64,000 bases of DNA, from the NCBI RefSeq assembly GCF_028553745.1, contig NZ_CP067129.1, positions 139,001-203,000 of the forward strand. Direction: 5' to 3'. Made by a program: the position numbers and the translations under genes. Below are positions 1 through 10,202 of this stretch, one piece after another; the first letter of the stretch is position 1; every line of letters begins with the position of its first letter. Under the pieces are notes generated by a model. It worked only from the letters and a program-made list of their open reading frames with translations. It searched no databases and had not been told where the DNA came from. Origin of the DNA: Paracoccus seriniphilus. GTDB lineage: Bacteria; Pseudomonadota; Alphaproteobacteria; Rhodobacterales; Rhodobacteraceae.

Positions 1-328
1 GGTTGATGTCGGACAGCGTCTCGCCCTCGATCACCAACAGGCCAACGGGCCGGTAATCGGGATGGAACATCCCCGCATTCATCGCGAAGCCAAGCGTTTC
101 ATCGCCGCCAAGCGTCTTGCGGATATTGTTGAAATTGTTCAGCGGCCGCCCCTCGGCGTCGCTTTGCCACAGACGCAGCCGCGGTTCTTCTTCGGCGCTG
201 ACTTCGCAGACGACATAGCCCTGCCCGCCATGCTCCAGCCTGGCGCAGCCATCCGAAGAGGCGGGCAGCGCCAGTGCAAAGACCGCGCCCATTGCAACGC
301 CAAGCTGGCGTTGCAGTTCAAGCATCAT
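1..328 (-). CDS. Phosphodiester glycosidase (DUF2233/NAGPA family) protein, C-terminus beyond window
   Basis: Reading the minus strand from about 328 to the window edge gives an open frame of about 109 residues with no stop. It begins with a short hydrophobic signal-like segment ([15 protein letters not shown]). It then carries a block around [16 protein letters not shown], which matches the conserved NAGMF/G-L-x-I core of the phosphodiester glycosidase family (DUF2233, YigE/NAGPA-like). The product is probably exported and would cleave phosphodiester-linked sugars; no substrate can be read here. The start overlaps the end of rbfA by a few bases, so the two genes are likely co-translated. Two adjacent ATGs (328 and 325) are possible starts. 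Only the N-terminal part is in the window. Confidence 0.75.
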   Translation of the reverse strand, partial: MMLELQRQLGVAMGAVFALALPASSDGCARLEHGGQGYVVCEVSAEEEPRLRLWQSDAEGRPLNNFNNIRKTLGGDETLGFAMNAGMFHPDYRPVGLLVIEGETLSDIN

Positions 329-749
329 CGCGATCATCGCCATCGGGATCATCCGCGCGTTCGACATCGCGGCGCACCCGTTCGTCGGCGAACATGCGGC
401 GCGTATCCTCCAGACGGTCGAAGGTCTCATCCAGCTGGAATTTCAGCTGCGGCGCATATTTCAGGGTCAGCCCCTTGGAGACCAGATGGCGCAGCTCTCC
501 GGCATTGCGGCGCAGCGCCAGCAAGGCTTCCTCGGCCCCCTCTCCGCCAAGTGGCAGGACATAGGCCGTGACCACCTTCAGGTCGGTCGACGCCCGGACC
601 TCGCCCACGGTAATCGAATGGCGGTTCAAGTCAGGATCATGCACATCGCCGCGCAAGAGCACGTCGGACAAGGTGCGACGGATAAGCTCGCCCACGCGCA
701 GCTGGCGCTGTGAGGGACCTCGATCAGTGGAATAACGGTTCTGTGCCAT
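318..749 (-). CDS. rbfA: 30S ribosome-binding factor A
   Basis: The 143-residue protein has the RbfA KH-like fold pattern. An N-terminal helix ([17 protein letters not shown]) is followed by the strand region carrying ITVGEVRAS and [12 protein letters not shown], and then by [18 protein letters not shown]. RbfA binds the 30S subunit during late 16S rRNA maturation and cold adaptation. The ATG at 747-749 was chosen because upstream in-frame codons give a non-family extension of about 46 residues. The gene is divergent from dapB (70 bp apart) and overlaps the downstream glycosidase gene. Confidence 0.93.
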   Translation of the reverse strand: MAQNRYSTDRGPSQRQLRVGELIRRTLSDVLLRGDVHDPDLNRHSITVGEVRASTDLKVVTAYVLPLGGEGAEEALLALRRNAGELRHLVSKGLTLKYAPQLKFQLDETFDRLEDTRRMFADERVRRDVERADDPDGDDRDDA

Positions 750-819
750 GTTCCCGATGTAGGGGGTCGCGAGCCACACCGCAACGGGATATGACGCAGG
801 AAAGCACTGGGGATGACAC

Positions 820-1656
820 ATGAGTGATTTCGAACAGACCGCATCGACCGACCTGCCCGGCGTCGTCGTGACCGGCGGATCGGGCAAAATGGGGCAGATG
901 CTGATTCGGCTGCTGCTGGACAGCGATCAGGCGCGGCTGGCCGGCGTTCTCGAACGCCCTGGCCACGAGTGGATCGGGCGCGACATTGGCGAAGCAATGG
1001 GCGGCGCCCCCGTTGGCGTCACGGTCAGCGATGACGCGGTCGAAACCATCGCCCGTGCGCAGGCGGTGATCGACTTCACCGCACCCGCCGCGACGGTCGC
1101 ATTCGCGGAACTTACCGCTCAGGCCCGCGCGGTGCATGTAATCGGCACCACCGGCATGTCGCCCGACGATCTTGCAAGGGTTGCCGCCGCCGCGCGCCAC
1201 GCCCCGATCATCCGTGCCGGAAACATGAGCCTTGGTGTCAATCTGCTGGTGGGGCTGACGCGCAAGGTTGCCGCCGCGCTTGGCGAGGACTGGGATATCG
1301 AGGTGGTCGAAAGCCATCACCGCCACAAGGTCGACGCCCCCTCGGGCACCGCACTGATGCTGGGCGAGGCCGCCGCCGAAGGGCGCGGCGCGGAACTGGC
1401 CGACCTGCGCACCCCGGCGCGGGAAGGCATCACCGGCGCGCGGCGTCAGGGCAGCATCGGCTTTTCCGCCATTCGCGGCGGCGATGTCGTGGGCGAACAT
1501 GACGTGATCTTTGCCGCCGATGGCGAAAGGTTGGTGCTGCGTCACCTGGCGACAGATCGCGCCATCTTTGCCCGTGGCGCGATCCGCGCGGCGCTGTGGG
1601 GGCAGGACAAGGGGCCGGGCGAATACGACATGTCCGATGTGCTGGGCCTGAACTGA
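820..1656 (+). CDS. dapB: 4-hydroxy-tetrahydrodipicolinate reductase
   Basis: This 278-residue enzyme performs the NAD(P)H-dependent reduction step of the DAP/lysine pathway, which supplies meso-diaminopimelate for peptidoglycan. The N-terminal nucleotide-binding loop is [12 protein letters not shown]. The diagnostic active-site stretch [15 protein letters not shown] is present in the middle of the protein, and GTTG plus the end of the substrate domain are intact. A GGGGA ribosome-binding site lies 6 bases before the ATG. Length is normal for the family. Confidence 0.97.
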   Translation: MSDFEQTASTDLPGVVVTGGSGKMGQMLIRLLLDSDQARLAGVLERPGHEWIGRDIGEAMGGAPVGVTVSDDAVETIARAQAVIDFTAPAATVAFAELTAQARAVHVIGTTGMSPDDLARVAAAARHAPIIRAGNMSLGVNLLVGLTRKVAAALGEDWDIEVVESHHRHKVDAPSGTALMLGEAAAEGRGAELADLRTPAREGITGARRQGSIGFSAIRGGDVVGEHDVIFAADGERLVLRHLATDRAIFARGAIRAALWGQDKGPGEYDMSDVLGLN

Positions 1657-1761
1657 ACCGGACCGCCCCTTGTCGGCGCGTGCCCATGCCGGCCGCGCCG
1701 CTCGCCCCGGCGCATCACAGAGATCATTTGCACCCCGCCTCCAACGGGATAGAAGCATGGC

Positions 1762-3174
1762 ATGACATCGAATTGCCTGATCGCCGACGAGACAACCACC
1801 GCCCTTCTGGCGCGCCTGCTGGCCGTGACCGCGCGTCCGGGACAGTCCATCCTGCTGGACGGGCCGGTCGGGGCCGGAAAGACGCATTTCGCCCGCGCCT
1901 TCATCCGTGCCCGTCAAGGCGATCTGGCCGAGGATGTGCCCAGTCCGACCTATACGCTGGTCCAGACCTATGACGACCCGATGGGCACCGAGATCTGGCA
2001 TGCCGATCTGTATCGCCTGACCGACCCCTCCGAGCTGGACGAGCTGGGGCTGGAAGAGGCACAGGACAATGCCATCTGCCTGATCGAATGGCCCGACCGG
2101 CTGGAGTTCCTGCCTGAAAATGCATGGACCCTGGCCTTCGAAACGCTCGACGATCCCGATCTGCGCAGGATCACCCTGATAGGAGATGGAATTGAACGCC
2201 TGACCGAGGCGGCGCGTTTCCTGGTCGCCGCAGGGCGAGGCGAGGCGCAGGTTCGCCCCCTGGCCGCAGATGCCTCGGCAAGGCGATTTTTCCGCATCAG
2301 GTCAGATCAGGGCGCTGCAGTGCTGATGGATGACCCGGATGGCAGTTGCGCCCCCTTCTGCTCCATGACGGACTGGTTTCGCGAACGTGGCTTCGGCGCG
2401 CCCGAATTGTTGTATCGCGATGTCGCGGCGGGTTTCCTGCTGGTCGAGGATCTTGGCGACGATCTGGTCGCGCGGGTGCTGCAGCAGCGCCCCGACATGG
2501 CAACCCGGATTTATGACGGCATCACCGATTTCCTGATTGCATTGCACCGCCACGCCCCGCCGCCTTTCGTGCCAGCGCTGGATGGCGCGATGCTGGCCGA
2601 ACAGGTCGGAATCTTCGCGCAATGGTATCCCCGCGCCGCCGGCTGCGATACCGCGCAGGCTCGGCAGATCGGATCGGTCATCGCCGATCTGCATGCCGAA
2701 CTGGCCGCCGATCAGCAGCCGGTACTGTCGCTGCGCGATTTCCATGCCGAGAACCTGATCTGGCGCGACGATGCGCCCCTTGGGCTGATCGACTATCAGG
2801 ACGCGGTCGCGACCCATCCGGCCTATGATCTGGTCTCGGCCCTGCAGGACGCGCGCCGCGATGTCGCCCCCGAGATCGAGAGCGGCGCCATCGCCCGCTA
2901 TCTGGCCGCGACCGGGCTGGACAGCACGCGCTTTCACGCCGCCTATGCCCTGCTGGGTGCGCAAAGGAACCTGCGGATCATGGGAATTTTTGCCCGGCTG
3001 TGCCTGCGCGATGGCAAAGCCCGTTATCTGGATTTCATGCCCCGAGTCTGGGCGCATCTGCAGCGCGATCTGGCCCATCCCGAACTGGCACCTCTGGCCC
3101 GGCTGCTGGATGGCCTGCCCGCCCCTGACAGCGACACCATCGAAAGGATCCGCAGCCAATGCGCCCGCCCCTGA
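1762..3174 (+). CDS. TsaE-phosphotransferase fusion (t6A ATPase + AmgK-like MurNAc/GlcNAc anomeric kinase)
   Basis: Two domains are fused in 470 residues. Residues 1 to about 145 are TsaE: Walker A GPVGAGKT at 34-41, then YTLV and the HADLYRL and IEWPDR motifs. TsaE is the ATPase of the TsaBDE complex that makes N6-threonylcarbamoyladenosine on tRNA. Residues of about 150-470 are an APH/choline-kinase fold, with the catalytic LRDFHAENL and metal-binding LIDYQDA motifs near residues 325-350. In Pseudomonas and alphaproteobacteria this phosphotransferase family includes AmgK, which phosphorylates MurNAc at the anomeric carbon. The next gene is a MurU-type uridylyltransferase, which supports that reading. 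The fusion is known in alphaproteobacteria; the link between the two functions is probably only co-expression. Confidence 0.9.
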   Translation: MTSNCLIADETTTALLARLLAVTARPGQSILLDGPVGAGKTHFARAFIRARQGDLAEDVPSPTYTLVQTYDDPMGTEIWHADLYRLTDPSELDELGLEEAQDNAICLIEWPDRLEFLPENAWTLAFETLDDPDLRRITLIGDGIERLTEAARFLVAAGRGEAQVRPLAADASARRFFRIRSDQGAAVLMDDPDGSCAPFCSMTDWFRERGFGAPELLYRDVAAGFLLVEDLGDDLVARVLQQRPDMATRIYDGITDFLIALHRHAPPPFVPALDGAMLAEQVGIFAQWYPRAAGCDTAQARQIGSVIADLHAELAADQQPVLSLRDFHAENLIWRDDAPLGLIDYQDAVATHPAYDLVSALQDARRDVAPEIESGAIARYLAATGLDSTRFHAAYALLGAQRNLRIMGIFARLCLRDGKARYLDFMPRVWAHLQRDLAHPELAPLARLLDGLPAPDSDTIERIRSQCARP

Positions 3175-3833
3175 TGATATTCGCCGCCGGATTGGGCACG
3201 CGCATGCGGCCCCTGACCAACGACCGGCCCAAACCGCTGGTCGAGGTCGCCGGCCAAAGCCTGCTGGACCGGGCGCTGGATCTGGGGCACGAGGCCGGAG
3301 TCACCCGGATCGTGGTCAACAGCCACTACCTTTCCGGGCAAATCGCGACACATCTGGCGGGAACGGATATCGCCATCAGCGATGAAAGCGACTGCCTGCT
3401 GGATACCGGTGGCGGCTTGCGCAAGGCCCTGCCGCTGCTGGGCAGGGGGCCGGTGGCGACCCTGAACCCCGATGTCGTCTGGTCGGGCAGCAATCCCCTG
3501 ACCGCCTTGATCGCGGCATGGGATGACAGCATGGACGCGCTTATGGTCCTGGTGCCGCTGAAGAATGCAACCGCCCGGGTCGGCGGCGGCGATTTCGCGA
3601 TGGACCCGCAGGGACGCATCCGCCGCAAGGGCGATTTCGTCTATGCCGGTGCCCAGATCATCCGCCCCGAACGTCTGGCCGAACTGCCCGAAAAGGTGTT
3701 TTCCCTGAACCGGCTGTGGGATCTGCTGATCGCTGATGGCAGGGCCTATGGCCTGATTCATGACGGCGGCTGGTGCGATGTCGGGCGCCCCGAAGCCATT
3801 CAACAGGCCGAGGCGATGCTGGCCAATGGCTGA
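3159..3833 (+). CDS. MurU-like nucleotidyltransferase (probable MurNAc-1-phosphate uridylyltransferase)
   Basis: This 224-residue protein has the sugar-phosphate nucleotidylyltransferase signature AAGLGTRMRPLT...KPL at its N-terminus and an LNPDVVW metal-site region. In the AmgK-MurU route, AmgK makes MurNAc-alpha-1-phosphate and MurU converts it to UDP-MurNAc, returning cell-wall sugar to peptidoglycan synthesis and bypassing fosfomycin-sensitive MurA. The gene overlaps the kinase fusion by 16 bases and addB by 8 bases, indicating translational coupling. Assignment as MurU and not another NDP-sugar synthase rests on size and kinase adjacency. Confidence 0.85.
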   Translation: MRPPLMIFAAGLGTRMRPLTNDRPKPLVEVAGQSLLDRALDLGHEAGVTRIVVNSHYLSGQIATHLAGTDIAISDESDCLLDTGGGLRKALPLLGRGPVATLNPDVVWSGSNPLTALIAAWDDSMDALMVLVPLKNATARVGGGDFAMDPQGRIRRKGDFVYAGAQIIRPERLAELPEKVFSLNRLWDLLIADGRAYGLIHDGGWCDVGRPEAIQQAEAMLANG

Positions 3834-6774
3834 GTGGGAAAACGGTCTCTTCGCGCTGCCTCCGGGCGTGGATTTCGCCGATGAATTCGTCGCGGGCTTT
3901 CTGAAAAGAATGGCTGCCCACCCGCCCGAGGACATCGCCCGCGTCACGATCTATGCCAATTCGGGCCGCACGCTGACGGCAATGAAACTGGCCTTTGATC
4001 GACGTGGTCCGCTTCTTCTACCCAAAATGCGGGTCGTAACCGATCTGGGTGCAGGCTCGGCAAAACTGGCCGGACCGCTGGTGGCACCGCTGGCGCGGCG
4101 GCTGGAACTGGCAAGGCTGATCGCCCGGTATCTGGAAGCCCGCCCCGATCTGGCCGCGGGTCATTCTGTTCCGGCACTGGCGCGCTCTCTGACCGATCTG
4201 ATGACCGAAATGCAGACCGAAGGCTGCGGACCCGAAGCGCTAGAGGCGATCGACACCGGCGATCACGCCCGCCACTGGCAGAATGCCCTGGTCTTTCTGC
4301 GCATCGCGGCGGATTTCTTTCTGGCTACCGATGCCCCCGACCGCGCCGCGCGCCAACGCCTTGCCGCGGAAAGCATGATCGCGGATTGGACCGAAGGCCG
4401 AAACCTGCCCACGGATCCGATCATCGTGGCCGGGTCCACCGGGTCGCATGGCGCGACCCGCATGTTCATGCAGGCGGTGGCCGGGCTGCCCAATGGTGCG
4501 GTGGTCCTGCCCGGATTTGACCATGATCAGCCCGCCTCGGTCTGGGACGGCATCATCAGCGGGGCCGAGGATCACCCTCAGGCCCGCTATGCACCTCTGA
4601 TCGAGGCGTTGGGATATCCGCGCAACTGGTCGGACCGCCCGGCCCCCGCGCCCGAACGCAATGCGCTGGTGTCGCTGGCCCTGCGGCCCGCGCCGGTGAC
4701 CGATCAATGGATTGCCGAGGGTCCGCAGCTGCCGGACCTGATCGGTGCGACCCGCGATGTCACCCTGATCGAGGCAGACCAGCCCGGACAAGAGGCCGAG
4801 GCGATTGCCCTTGTCATGCGCGAGGCAGCCCAACGTCAGCAGCCCGTCACCCTGATCGCCGCCGACAGCGGGCTGATCCGGCGCGTGAATGCGGCGCTGG
4901 ACCGCTGGCAGTTGCGCGCCGATGACAGCGCCGGTCGCCCCCTGCCGCTGACCGCGCCGGGGTTGTTCCTGCGCCAGATCGCCGAGCTGTTCGGCCAGCC
5001 GCTGACCATCGACCGGCTGCTGATCCTGCTGAAGCACCCGCTGACCGCCACCGGATCGCAACTCATCGAAAGTCGCGAGGCCCGCAAACAGGCCCGCGAT
5101 CTGGAGCTGCAGCTGCGCGCCAAGGGCCCCAGCTTTCCCGACCCCGAGCATCTGCTGGACTGGGGCAGCAAGGCCGACCAGACCCGCAAGATCTGGGCCG
5201 AATGGGTGGCGGGCTTGATCGCGCGGATCAAATCCCATGAAAATGACACGGCCCGCCGTCCGATCCCCGACCGACTGTCCGATCTGTGCAATATCGCGCA
5301 GGATCTGGCCGCCGGTCCACAGGGCGATCACGAAGCCTCGGAACTGTGGAAGAAGAAGCCGGGGCAGCTTGCGCGGATCTGTCTGGAACATCTGCAAACC
5401 CATGCCGGAAACGGTCCCGATCTGAGTCCGGGCGATTTCGCCTCGCTGCTGCTGGGCGAGATGCAGGAACTGTCCGACCGGACCGAGGCCGATTACCACC
5501 CGCTGCTGAAGATCCGCGGCCCGCGCGAGGCACGCATCGTCAACGATGATCTGGTCATCCTGTCGGGGCTGAACGAAGGCGGCTGGCCGCGCGCCCTCAG
5601 CCCCGATCCATGGCTGTCGCGGCAAATGCGCAGTCAGGCGGGGCTGACCTCGCCGGAACGGCTGATCGGGCTGGCCGCGCATGACTTCCAACAGGCCATC
5701 GGTGCCGCACAGGTCATCCTGACCCGCGCGCGGCGCGATGCCGAGGCCGAGACCATTCCTTCACGCTGGCTGAACCGGCTGACCAACCTGATGGCCGGCC
5801 TGCCCGAACGCAATGGTCCGCAAGCCCTGCAGCAAATGCGCGACCGAGGCAATCACTGGCTGACCCTGGCCGAGCGCCTTTCGCGCCCCGACAAGACGGT
5901 TGCGCCAGCGCGGCGACCCTCTCCGATCCCCCCGGCGCCGCCGTTTCACGAGTTGCCGGTCACCGATGTCTCGCTGCTGATCCGCGACCCCTATGCGGTC
6001 TATGCCAAGCGCGTTCTGGGGCTGCGACCGCTGAACCCGCTGCGTCCCGAACCCGATCCATCGCTGCGTGGCCAGACCCTGCACAAGATCGTCGAGAAGC
6101 TGCTGAAGGCCAAGCCCGATGCGGACACCCCGCCTGAACGGCTGAAGGCGGACCTTCTGCGGATCACCGCCGAGGTCCTTGCCGAGGATGTGCCCTGGCC
6201 CTCGGCACGGGCCTTCTGGCAGGCGCGGATCGAACGGATCGCCGATCAGATCGTCAGCGATGAACTGGACCGGCTGGCACAGGGCCACCCCCATGTGGTC
6301 GAGGCGCGCGGCGCGATCACCACGCCGGGGATGGAGTTCAGGCTGACCGCGAAACCGGACCGGATCGACCTGCTCAATGACGGGCAGGCGATGATCTATG
6401 ACTACAAATCCGGCAGCCCGCCCACCGATGCCCAGATCGAGCATTTCGACAAACAGCTGATCCTCGAGGCCGCCATGGCGCGCCGGGGCGGCTTTGCCGA
6501 TCTGGGGCCGGTGGATGTGGCCGGCATCCGCTATATTCAGCTGGGCGGCGATGGCAAAACCCATGCGCGCAATTATTCCCCCGAATTCGAGGCCGAGAAC
6601 TGGAACGGTTTCCTGCGCCTGATCGCCGCCTATCTGACCGGAGAAGCAGGCTTCAGCGCCAAGCGCGCGCCCGTCAAGACAAGCCATGCGGGCGACTATG
6701 ATCACCTGGCCCGACTGGGCGAATGGACGCTGGCCGATCCCACGGTGCCAGAAAAGGTCGGCCATGACGAATGA
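3826..6774 (+). CDS. addB: Double-strand break repair protein AddB
   Basis: The 982-residue subunit pairs with AddA to form the RecBCD-equivalent helicase-nuclease that resects DNA ends for RecA. The N-terminal part is a degenerate helicase. The C-terminal part is a PD-(D/E)XK nuclease domain with RLTAKPDRIDLL and the catalytic YDYKSGSPP. The cysteine quartet that holds a 4Fe-4S cluster in the Bacillus protein is not visible around the nuclease domain, in line with my recollection of alphaproteobacterial AddB. The ATG at 3826 (MAEWENGLF) was chosen; it overlaps the murU stop by 8 bases. The longer upstream reading would run deep into murU. Confidence 0.93.
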   Translation: MAEWENGLFALPPGVDFADEFVAGFLKRMAAHPPEDIARVTIYANSGRTLTAMKLAFDRRGPLLLPKMRVVTDLGAGSAKLAGPLVAPLARRLELARLIARYLEARPDLAAGHSVPALARSLTDLMTEMQTEGCGPEALEAIDTGDHARHWQNALVFLRIAADFFLATDAPDRAARQRLAAESMIADWTEGRNLPTDPIIVAGSTGSHGATRMFMQAVAGLPNGAVVLPGFDHDQPASVWDGIISGAEDHPQARYAPLIEALGYPRNWSDRPAPAPERNALVSLALRPAPVTDQWIAEGPQLPDLIGATRDVTLIEADQPGQEAEAIALVMREAAQRQQPVTLIAADSGLIRRVNAALDRWQLRADDSAGRPLPLTAPGLFLRQIAELFGQPLTIDRLLILLKHPLTATGSQLIESREARKQARDLELQLRAKGPSFPDPEHLLDWGSKADQTRKIWAEWVAGLIARIKSHENDTARRPIPDRLSDLCNIAQDLAAGPQGDHEASELWKKKPGQLARICLEHLQTHAGNGPDLSPGDFASLLLGEMQELSDRTEADYHPLLKIRGPREARIVNDDLVILSGLNEGGWPRALSPDPWLSRQMRSQAGLTSPERLIGLAAHDFQQAIGAAQVILTRARRDAEAETIPSRWLNRLTNLMAGLPERNGPQALQQMRDRGNHWLTLAERLSRPDKTVAPARRPSPIPPAPPFHELPVTDVSLLIRDPYAVYAKRVLGLRPLNPLRPEPDPSLRGQTLHKIVEKLLKAKPDADTPPERLKADLLRITAEVLAEDVPWPSARAFWQARIERIADQIVSDELDRLAQGHPHVVEARGAITTPGMEFRLTAKPDRIDLLNDGQAMIYDYKSGSPPTDAQIEHFDKQLILEAAMARRGGFADLGPVDVAGIRYIQLGGDGKTHARNYSPEFEAENWNGFLRLIAAYLTGEAGFSAKRAPVKTSHAGDYDHLARLGEWTLADPTVPEKVGHDE

Positions 6775-9700
6775 TGCAACGCTGAACCAGATTGCCGCCG
6801 CCGATCCGGGGCGCTCCACATGGCTGACGGCCAATGCGGGATCCGGCAAGACCCGGGTTCTGACCGATCGCGTGGCACGGCTGCTGCTGGCGGGCAGCCC
6901 GCCCGAGCGGATTCTCTGCCTGACCTATACCAAGGCCGCCGCGACCGAGATGCAGAACCGGCTTCTGCAGCGACTGGGAAAATGGGCCATGCTGCCCGAG
7001 GACAAGCTGCGCGCGGAACTGCATGATCTGGGCGAGGTCCATGCCCCCGATCTGGCCGAGGCCCGCCGCCTGTTCGCCCGCGCCATCGAAACCCCCGGTG
7101 GACTGAAGGTTCAGACCATCCACAGCTTCTGCGCAGCGTTGCTGCGGCGCTTTCCGCTGGAAGCCGGGGTTCCGATGGGCTTTTCGGAAATGGATGACCG
7201 CAGCGCCCGCACATTGCGCGCCGAAATCGTCGAGGAAATGGCCGAAGACGCCCATCCTGCCATCCGCGATCTGACCTCGCTGCATGGTGGTGACAATCTT
7301 GACGGTTTCCTGGCCGGTCTGTCCGAGGCCGATTTTGCCGAACCCGCAGACCGTGATGCAATCTGGACCGTCTTGGGCCTGCCCGCCGGTCTGGATACGG
7401 ACAGCCTGCTGGGACAGGTTTTCGATGGAAATGAGGGCGATCTGTTCGATGCGCTGATCCCGAGTTTTGCCAAGGGTTCCAGCACGGATGCCAAGCTGGC
7501 CGACAAGCTGCGCCAGGGGAACTGGCGCGATCCGGGTCTGGCAGAGCTGCATATCCTGATCGGCGCCCTGCTGACCGGCGAAAAGGCCAAGGAACCCTTT
7601 TCCGCCAAGATCGGCAAATTGCCCACCAAAGCGCTGCAGACCGGTGCCTGCGCCCCCTTCATGCCCGAACTGGAGGATCTGATGCTGCGGGTGCAAGAGG
7701 CACGGCCCTTGGCACTGGGGCTGAATCTGGCACAAAAGACGCTGGCCCTGCACCGCTTTGGCCATGAATTCACCCGGCGCATGGCGCAACGCAAGGCGGC
7801 GCATGGCTGGCTGGATTTCGACGACCTGATCCTGCACACGGCACGATTGCTGCAGGAATCCAGCATGGCGCAATGGGTGCTGTGGCGGCTGGATGGCGGT
7901 ATCGACCATATTCTTGTCGATGAGGCCCAGGACACCAGCCCGGCGCAATGGCGGGTGATCCGCAGTCTGACCGATGAATTCACCAGCGGCATGGGCGCGC
8001 AGGACCGCAACCGCACATTGTTCGTCGTGGGCGATCCCAAGCAGTCGATCTACTCCTTCCAGGGCGCGGATATCGCCGTCTTCGAAGAGATGCGCGAGCG
8101 CTTTGCCCATGACTTCGACGCCGTCCAGCGCCCGATGCAGCGGCGCGGGCTGGCCCACAGCTTCCGTTCGTCGCCCGCAGTGCTTTCGCTGGTCGATGCG
8201 GTCTTTCAGGACGAGGCCGCCGAGGGGCTGGGCGAACCACCTCGCCATATCGCCTTTCGCGACAAGTTGCCTGGCCGGGTGGATATCTGGCCGCCCCTGC
8301 CCGAGCCCGAAAAGCCCGAGGCCACCGATTGGACCGCGCCCGTGGATGCGCCGGCCGAGAATGCCGCCGATACGGTATTGGCCCGTGCTATTGCCGCGCA
8401 GATCAAGGAGATGATCGGCACGCCCTTCCTTGACCCGAAATCGAACCGGGTGCGCAATATCACACCGGGCGATATCCAGATTCTGGTTCAAAGGCGTGCC
8501 GGCCTGTTTGACGACCTGCTGCGCGAATGCAAGGCCGCCGATCTGCCCGTGGCGGGGGCCGACCGGCTGAAGCTGGCGGCAGAACTGGCAGTGCGCGACA
8601 TCACCGCGACCCTGTCGGTTCTGGCCACGCCCGAGGACGACCTGTCGCTGGCCGCCGCGCTGCGATCACCGCTATTCGGTCTGACCGAAGACGAGCTGTT
8701 CCGTCTGGCCTCGGGGCGCGGCAAGGCCTTTCTGATCCAGCGCCTGCGCAATTCCGAGCACCAACGGGTGCGCGACATGCTGGGCGATCTGATGGATCAG
8801 GCCGATTTCATGCGGCCCTATGATCTGATTTCGCGGTTGCTGACACGCCATGGCGGCAGGGCGGCCCTGCTGGCGCGGCTGGGCAGCGAGGCAGAAGATG
8901 GCATTGACGAACTGCTGTCACAGGCACTTGCCTATGAGAGTGTCGAAACCCCGTCCCTGACCGGTTTTCTGGTCTGGCTGTCCAGTGATGATGTCGAGGT
9001 CAAACGGCAATTGCCGGGCGGTGAAGGCGGGTTGATCCGCATCATGACGGTGCATGGCTCCAAGGGGCTGGAAAGCCCGGTCGTCATCCTGCCCGAAACC
9101 AAGAAACGCCGCCCCGACAGCCGCGCCCGCACCGTGCGGATCGGGAATATGCCCACATGGCGCGGCAGCTCGGGTGAACGGCCCGACGTGGTCGCCGAAG
9201 CGGTAGCAGAACTGGCCCTGCGGCAGGAACAGGAGCGCCGCCGCCTGCTCTATGTGGCACTGACGCGGGCCGAAAGCTGGCTGATCGTGGCGGCGGCCGG
9301 AGAAACCGGCGACGGTCTGGAAAGCTGGCACAGCATGATCGCCGCCGGCCCCGCACGCAGCGACCTGATCCGCAGCAATATCGAGATCGAGGGCATCGGC
9401 ACCGGCCTGCGGCTGTCCTATGGCGACTGGCCCTCGGATCCGGTGGAAGAGGCCAGACCTGCGCCCCTTCCCGATGTGACCCTGCCCGACTGGACCAGAC
9501 TGCCCGCGCCGCCCCCGCCCGAACGCATCCTGCCCGTGACCGCAACGGGCCTGGGTGGCGCCAAGGTGATTGGCGCTCCCATCGAGGACGCCGATCCGGT
9601 GGCCGCAATGTTGCGCGGCACGCGGCTGCATCTGTTGCTGGAACATCTGCCCGGTACGGCAAGGGAAGAATGGCCCGATCTGGCACTGTCCGCGCTTGCG

Positions 9701-10141
9701 GGGGCGGAAGGCGGGCTGCCCGATGCCGATGAACTGGACTGGCTGCTGGGCGAAGCCGAAGCATTGATCCATGCACCCGAACTGTCCGAGGTCATGACCC
9801 CGCCCCCCGAGGCCAGGATCCTGCGCGAGGTGGAACTGACCGCGACCCTGCCGGCAATCGGCCTGCTGCATGGCACCATCGACCGTCTGGTGGTCACAGC
9901 GGGGCAAGTTCATGCCATTGACTACAAGTCCAACAGCCTGGTTCCCGACCGTCCCGAGGCCACGCCCGAAGGCGTGCTGCGACAAATGGCGGCCTATCGC
10001 GATGCGCTGCGACTGATCTATCCGGGTCATGAGCTGCGCGTTTCGGTGCTGTGGACGGCATCGCGTCAACTGATGAACATTCCCGACGGGTTGATGGATG
10101 ACGCGCTGGCTGCACTTGACCCGGCGCGTCTGCGTTCATAG
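6764..10141 (+). CDS. addA: Double-strand break repair helicase AddA
   Basis: This 1125-residue UvrD/Rep-type superfamily 1 helicase has a C-terminal nuclease domain. Walker A is ANAGSGKT near residue 22. Motif II is VDEAQDT, and the later motif block is VHGSKGLESPVVILP. The catalytic nuclease strand AIDYKSN and QMAAYRDAL lie near the C-terminus. The start at 6764 (MTNDATLNQ) overlaps the addB stop by 11 bases. AddA supplies both the motor and the nuclease for one strand in the AddAB enzyme. Confidence 0.95.
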   Translation: MTNDATLNQIAAADPGRSTWLTANAGSGKTRVLTDRVARLLLAGSPPERILCLTYTKAAATEMQNRLLQRLGKWAMLPEDKLRAELHDLGEVHAPDLAEARRLFARAIETPGGLKVQTIHSFCAALLRRFPLEAGVPMGFSEMDDRSARTLRAEIVEEMAEDAHPAIRDLTSLHGGDNLDGFLAGLSEADFAEPADRDAIWTVLGLPAGLDTDSLLGQVFDGNEGDLFDALIPSFAKGSSTDAKLADKLRQGNWRDPGLAELHILIGALLTGEKAKEPFSAKIGKLPTKALQTGACAPFMPELEDLMLRVQEARPLALGLNLAQKTLALHRFGHEFTRRMAQRKAAHGWLDFDDLILHTARLLQESSMAQWVLWRLDGGIDHILVDEAQDTSPAQWRVIRSLTDEFTSGMGAQDRNRTLFVVGDPKQSIYSFQGADIAVFEEMRERFAHDFDAVQRPMQRRGLAHSFRSSPAVLSLVDAVFQDEAAEGLGEPPRHIAFRDKLPGRVDIWPPLPEPEKPEATDWTAPVDAPAENAADTVLARAIAAQIKEMIGTPFLDPKSNRVRNITPGDIQILVQRRAGLFDDLLRECKAADLPVAGADRLKLAAELAVRDITATLSVLATPEDDLSLAAALRSPLFGLTEDELFRLASGRGKAFLIQRLRNSEHQRVRDMLGDLMDQADFMRPYDLISRLLTRHGGRAALLARLGSEAEDGIDELLSQALAYESVETPSLTGFLVWLSSDDVEVKRQLPGGEGGLIRIMTVHGSKGLESPVVILPETKKRRPDSRARTVRIGNMPTWRGSSGERPDVVAEAVAELALRQEQERRRLLYVALTRAESWLIVAAAGETGDGLESWHSMIAAGPARSDLIRSNIEIEGIGTGLRLSYGDWPSDPVEEARPAPLPDVTLPDWTRLPAPPPPERILPVTATGLGGAKVIGAPIEDADPVAAMLRGTRLHLLLEHLPGTAREEWPDLALSALAGAEGGLPDADELDWLLGEAEALIHAPELSEVMTPPPEARILREVELTATLPAIGLLHGTIDRLVVTAGQVHAIDYKSNSLVPDRPEATPEGVLRQMAAYRDALRLIYPGHELRVSVLWTASRQLMNIPDGLMDDALAALDPARLRS

Positions 10142-10202
10142 CTGTGTCGGGAACCCATCCCGCCGGCCTTGTCACGACCGGCCCTCGCAAGGAGCTTGAA
10201 GC

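Noticed and set aside
62..571. Long plus-strand open frame opposite rbfA and the glycosidase gene
   Set aside because: Low-complexity, Arg/His/Pro-rich translation on the opposite strand of two recognised genes; a high-GC shadow frame.
724..2001. 425-codon minus-strand frame opposite dapB and tsaE
   Set aside because: Antisense to conserved, recognised proteins; no motif and typical GC-shadow composition.
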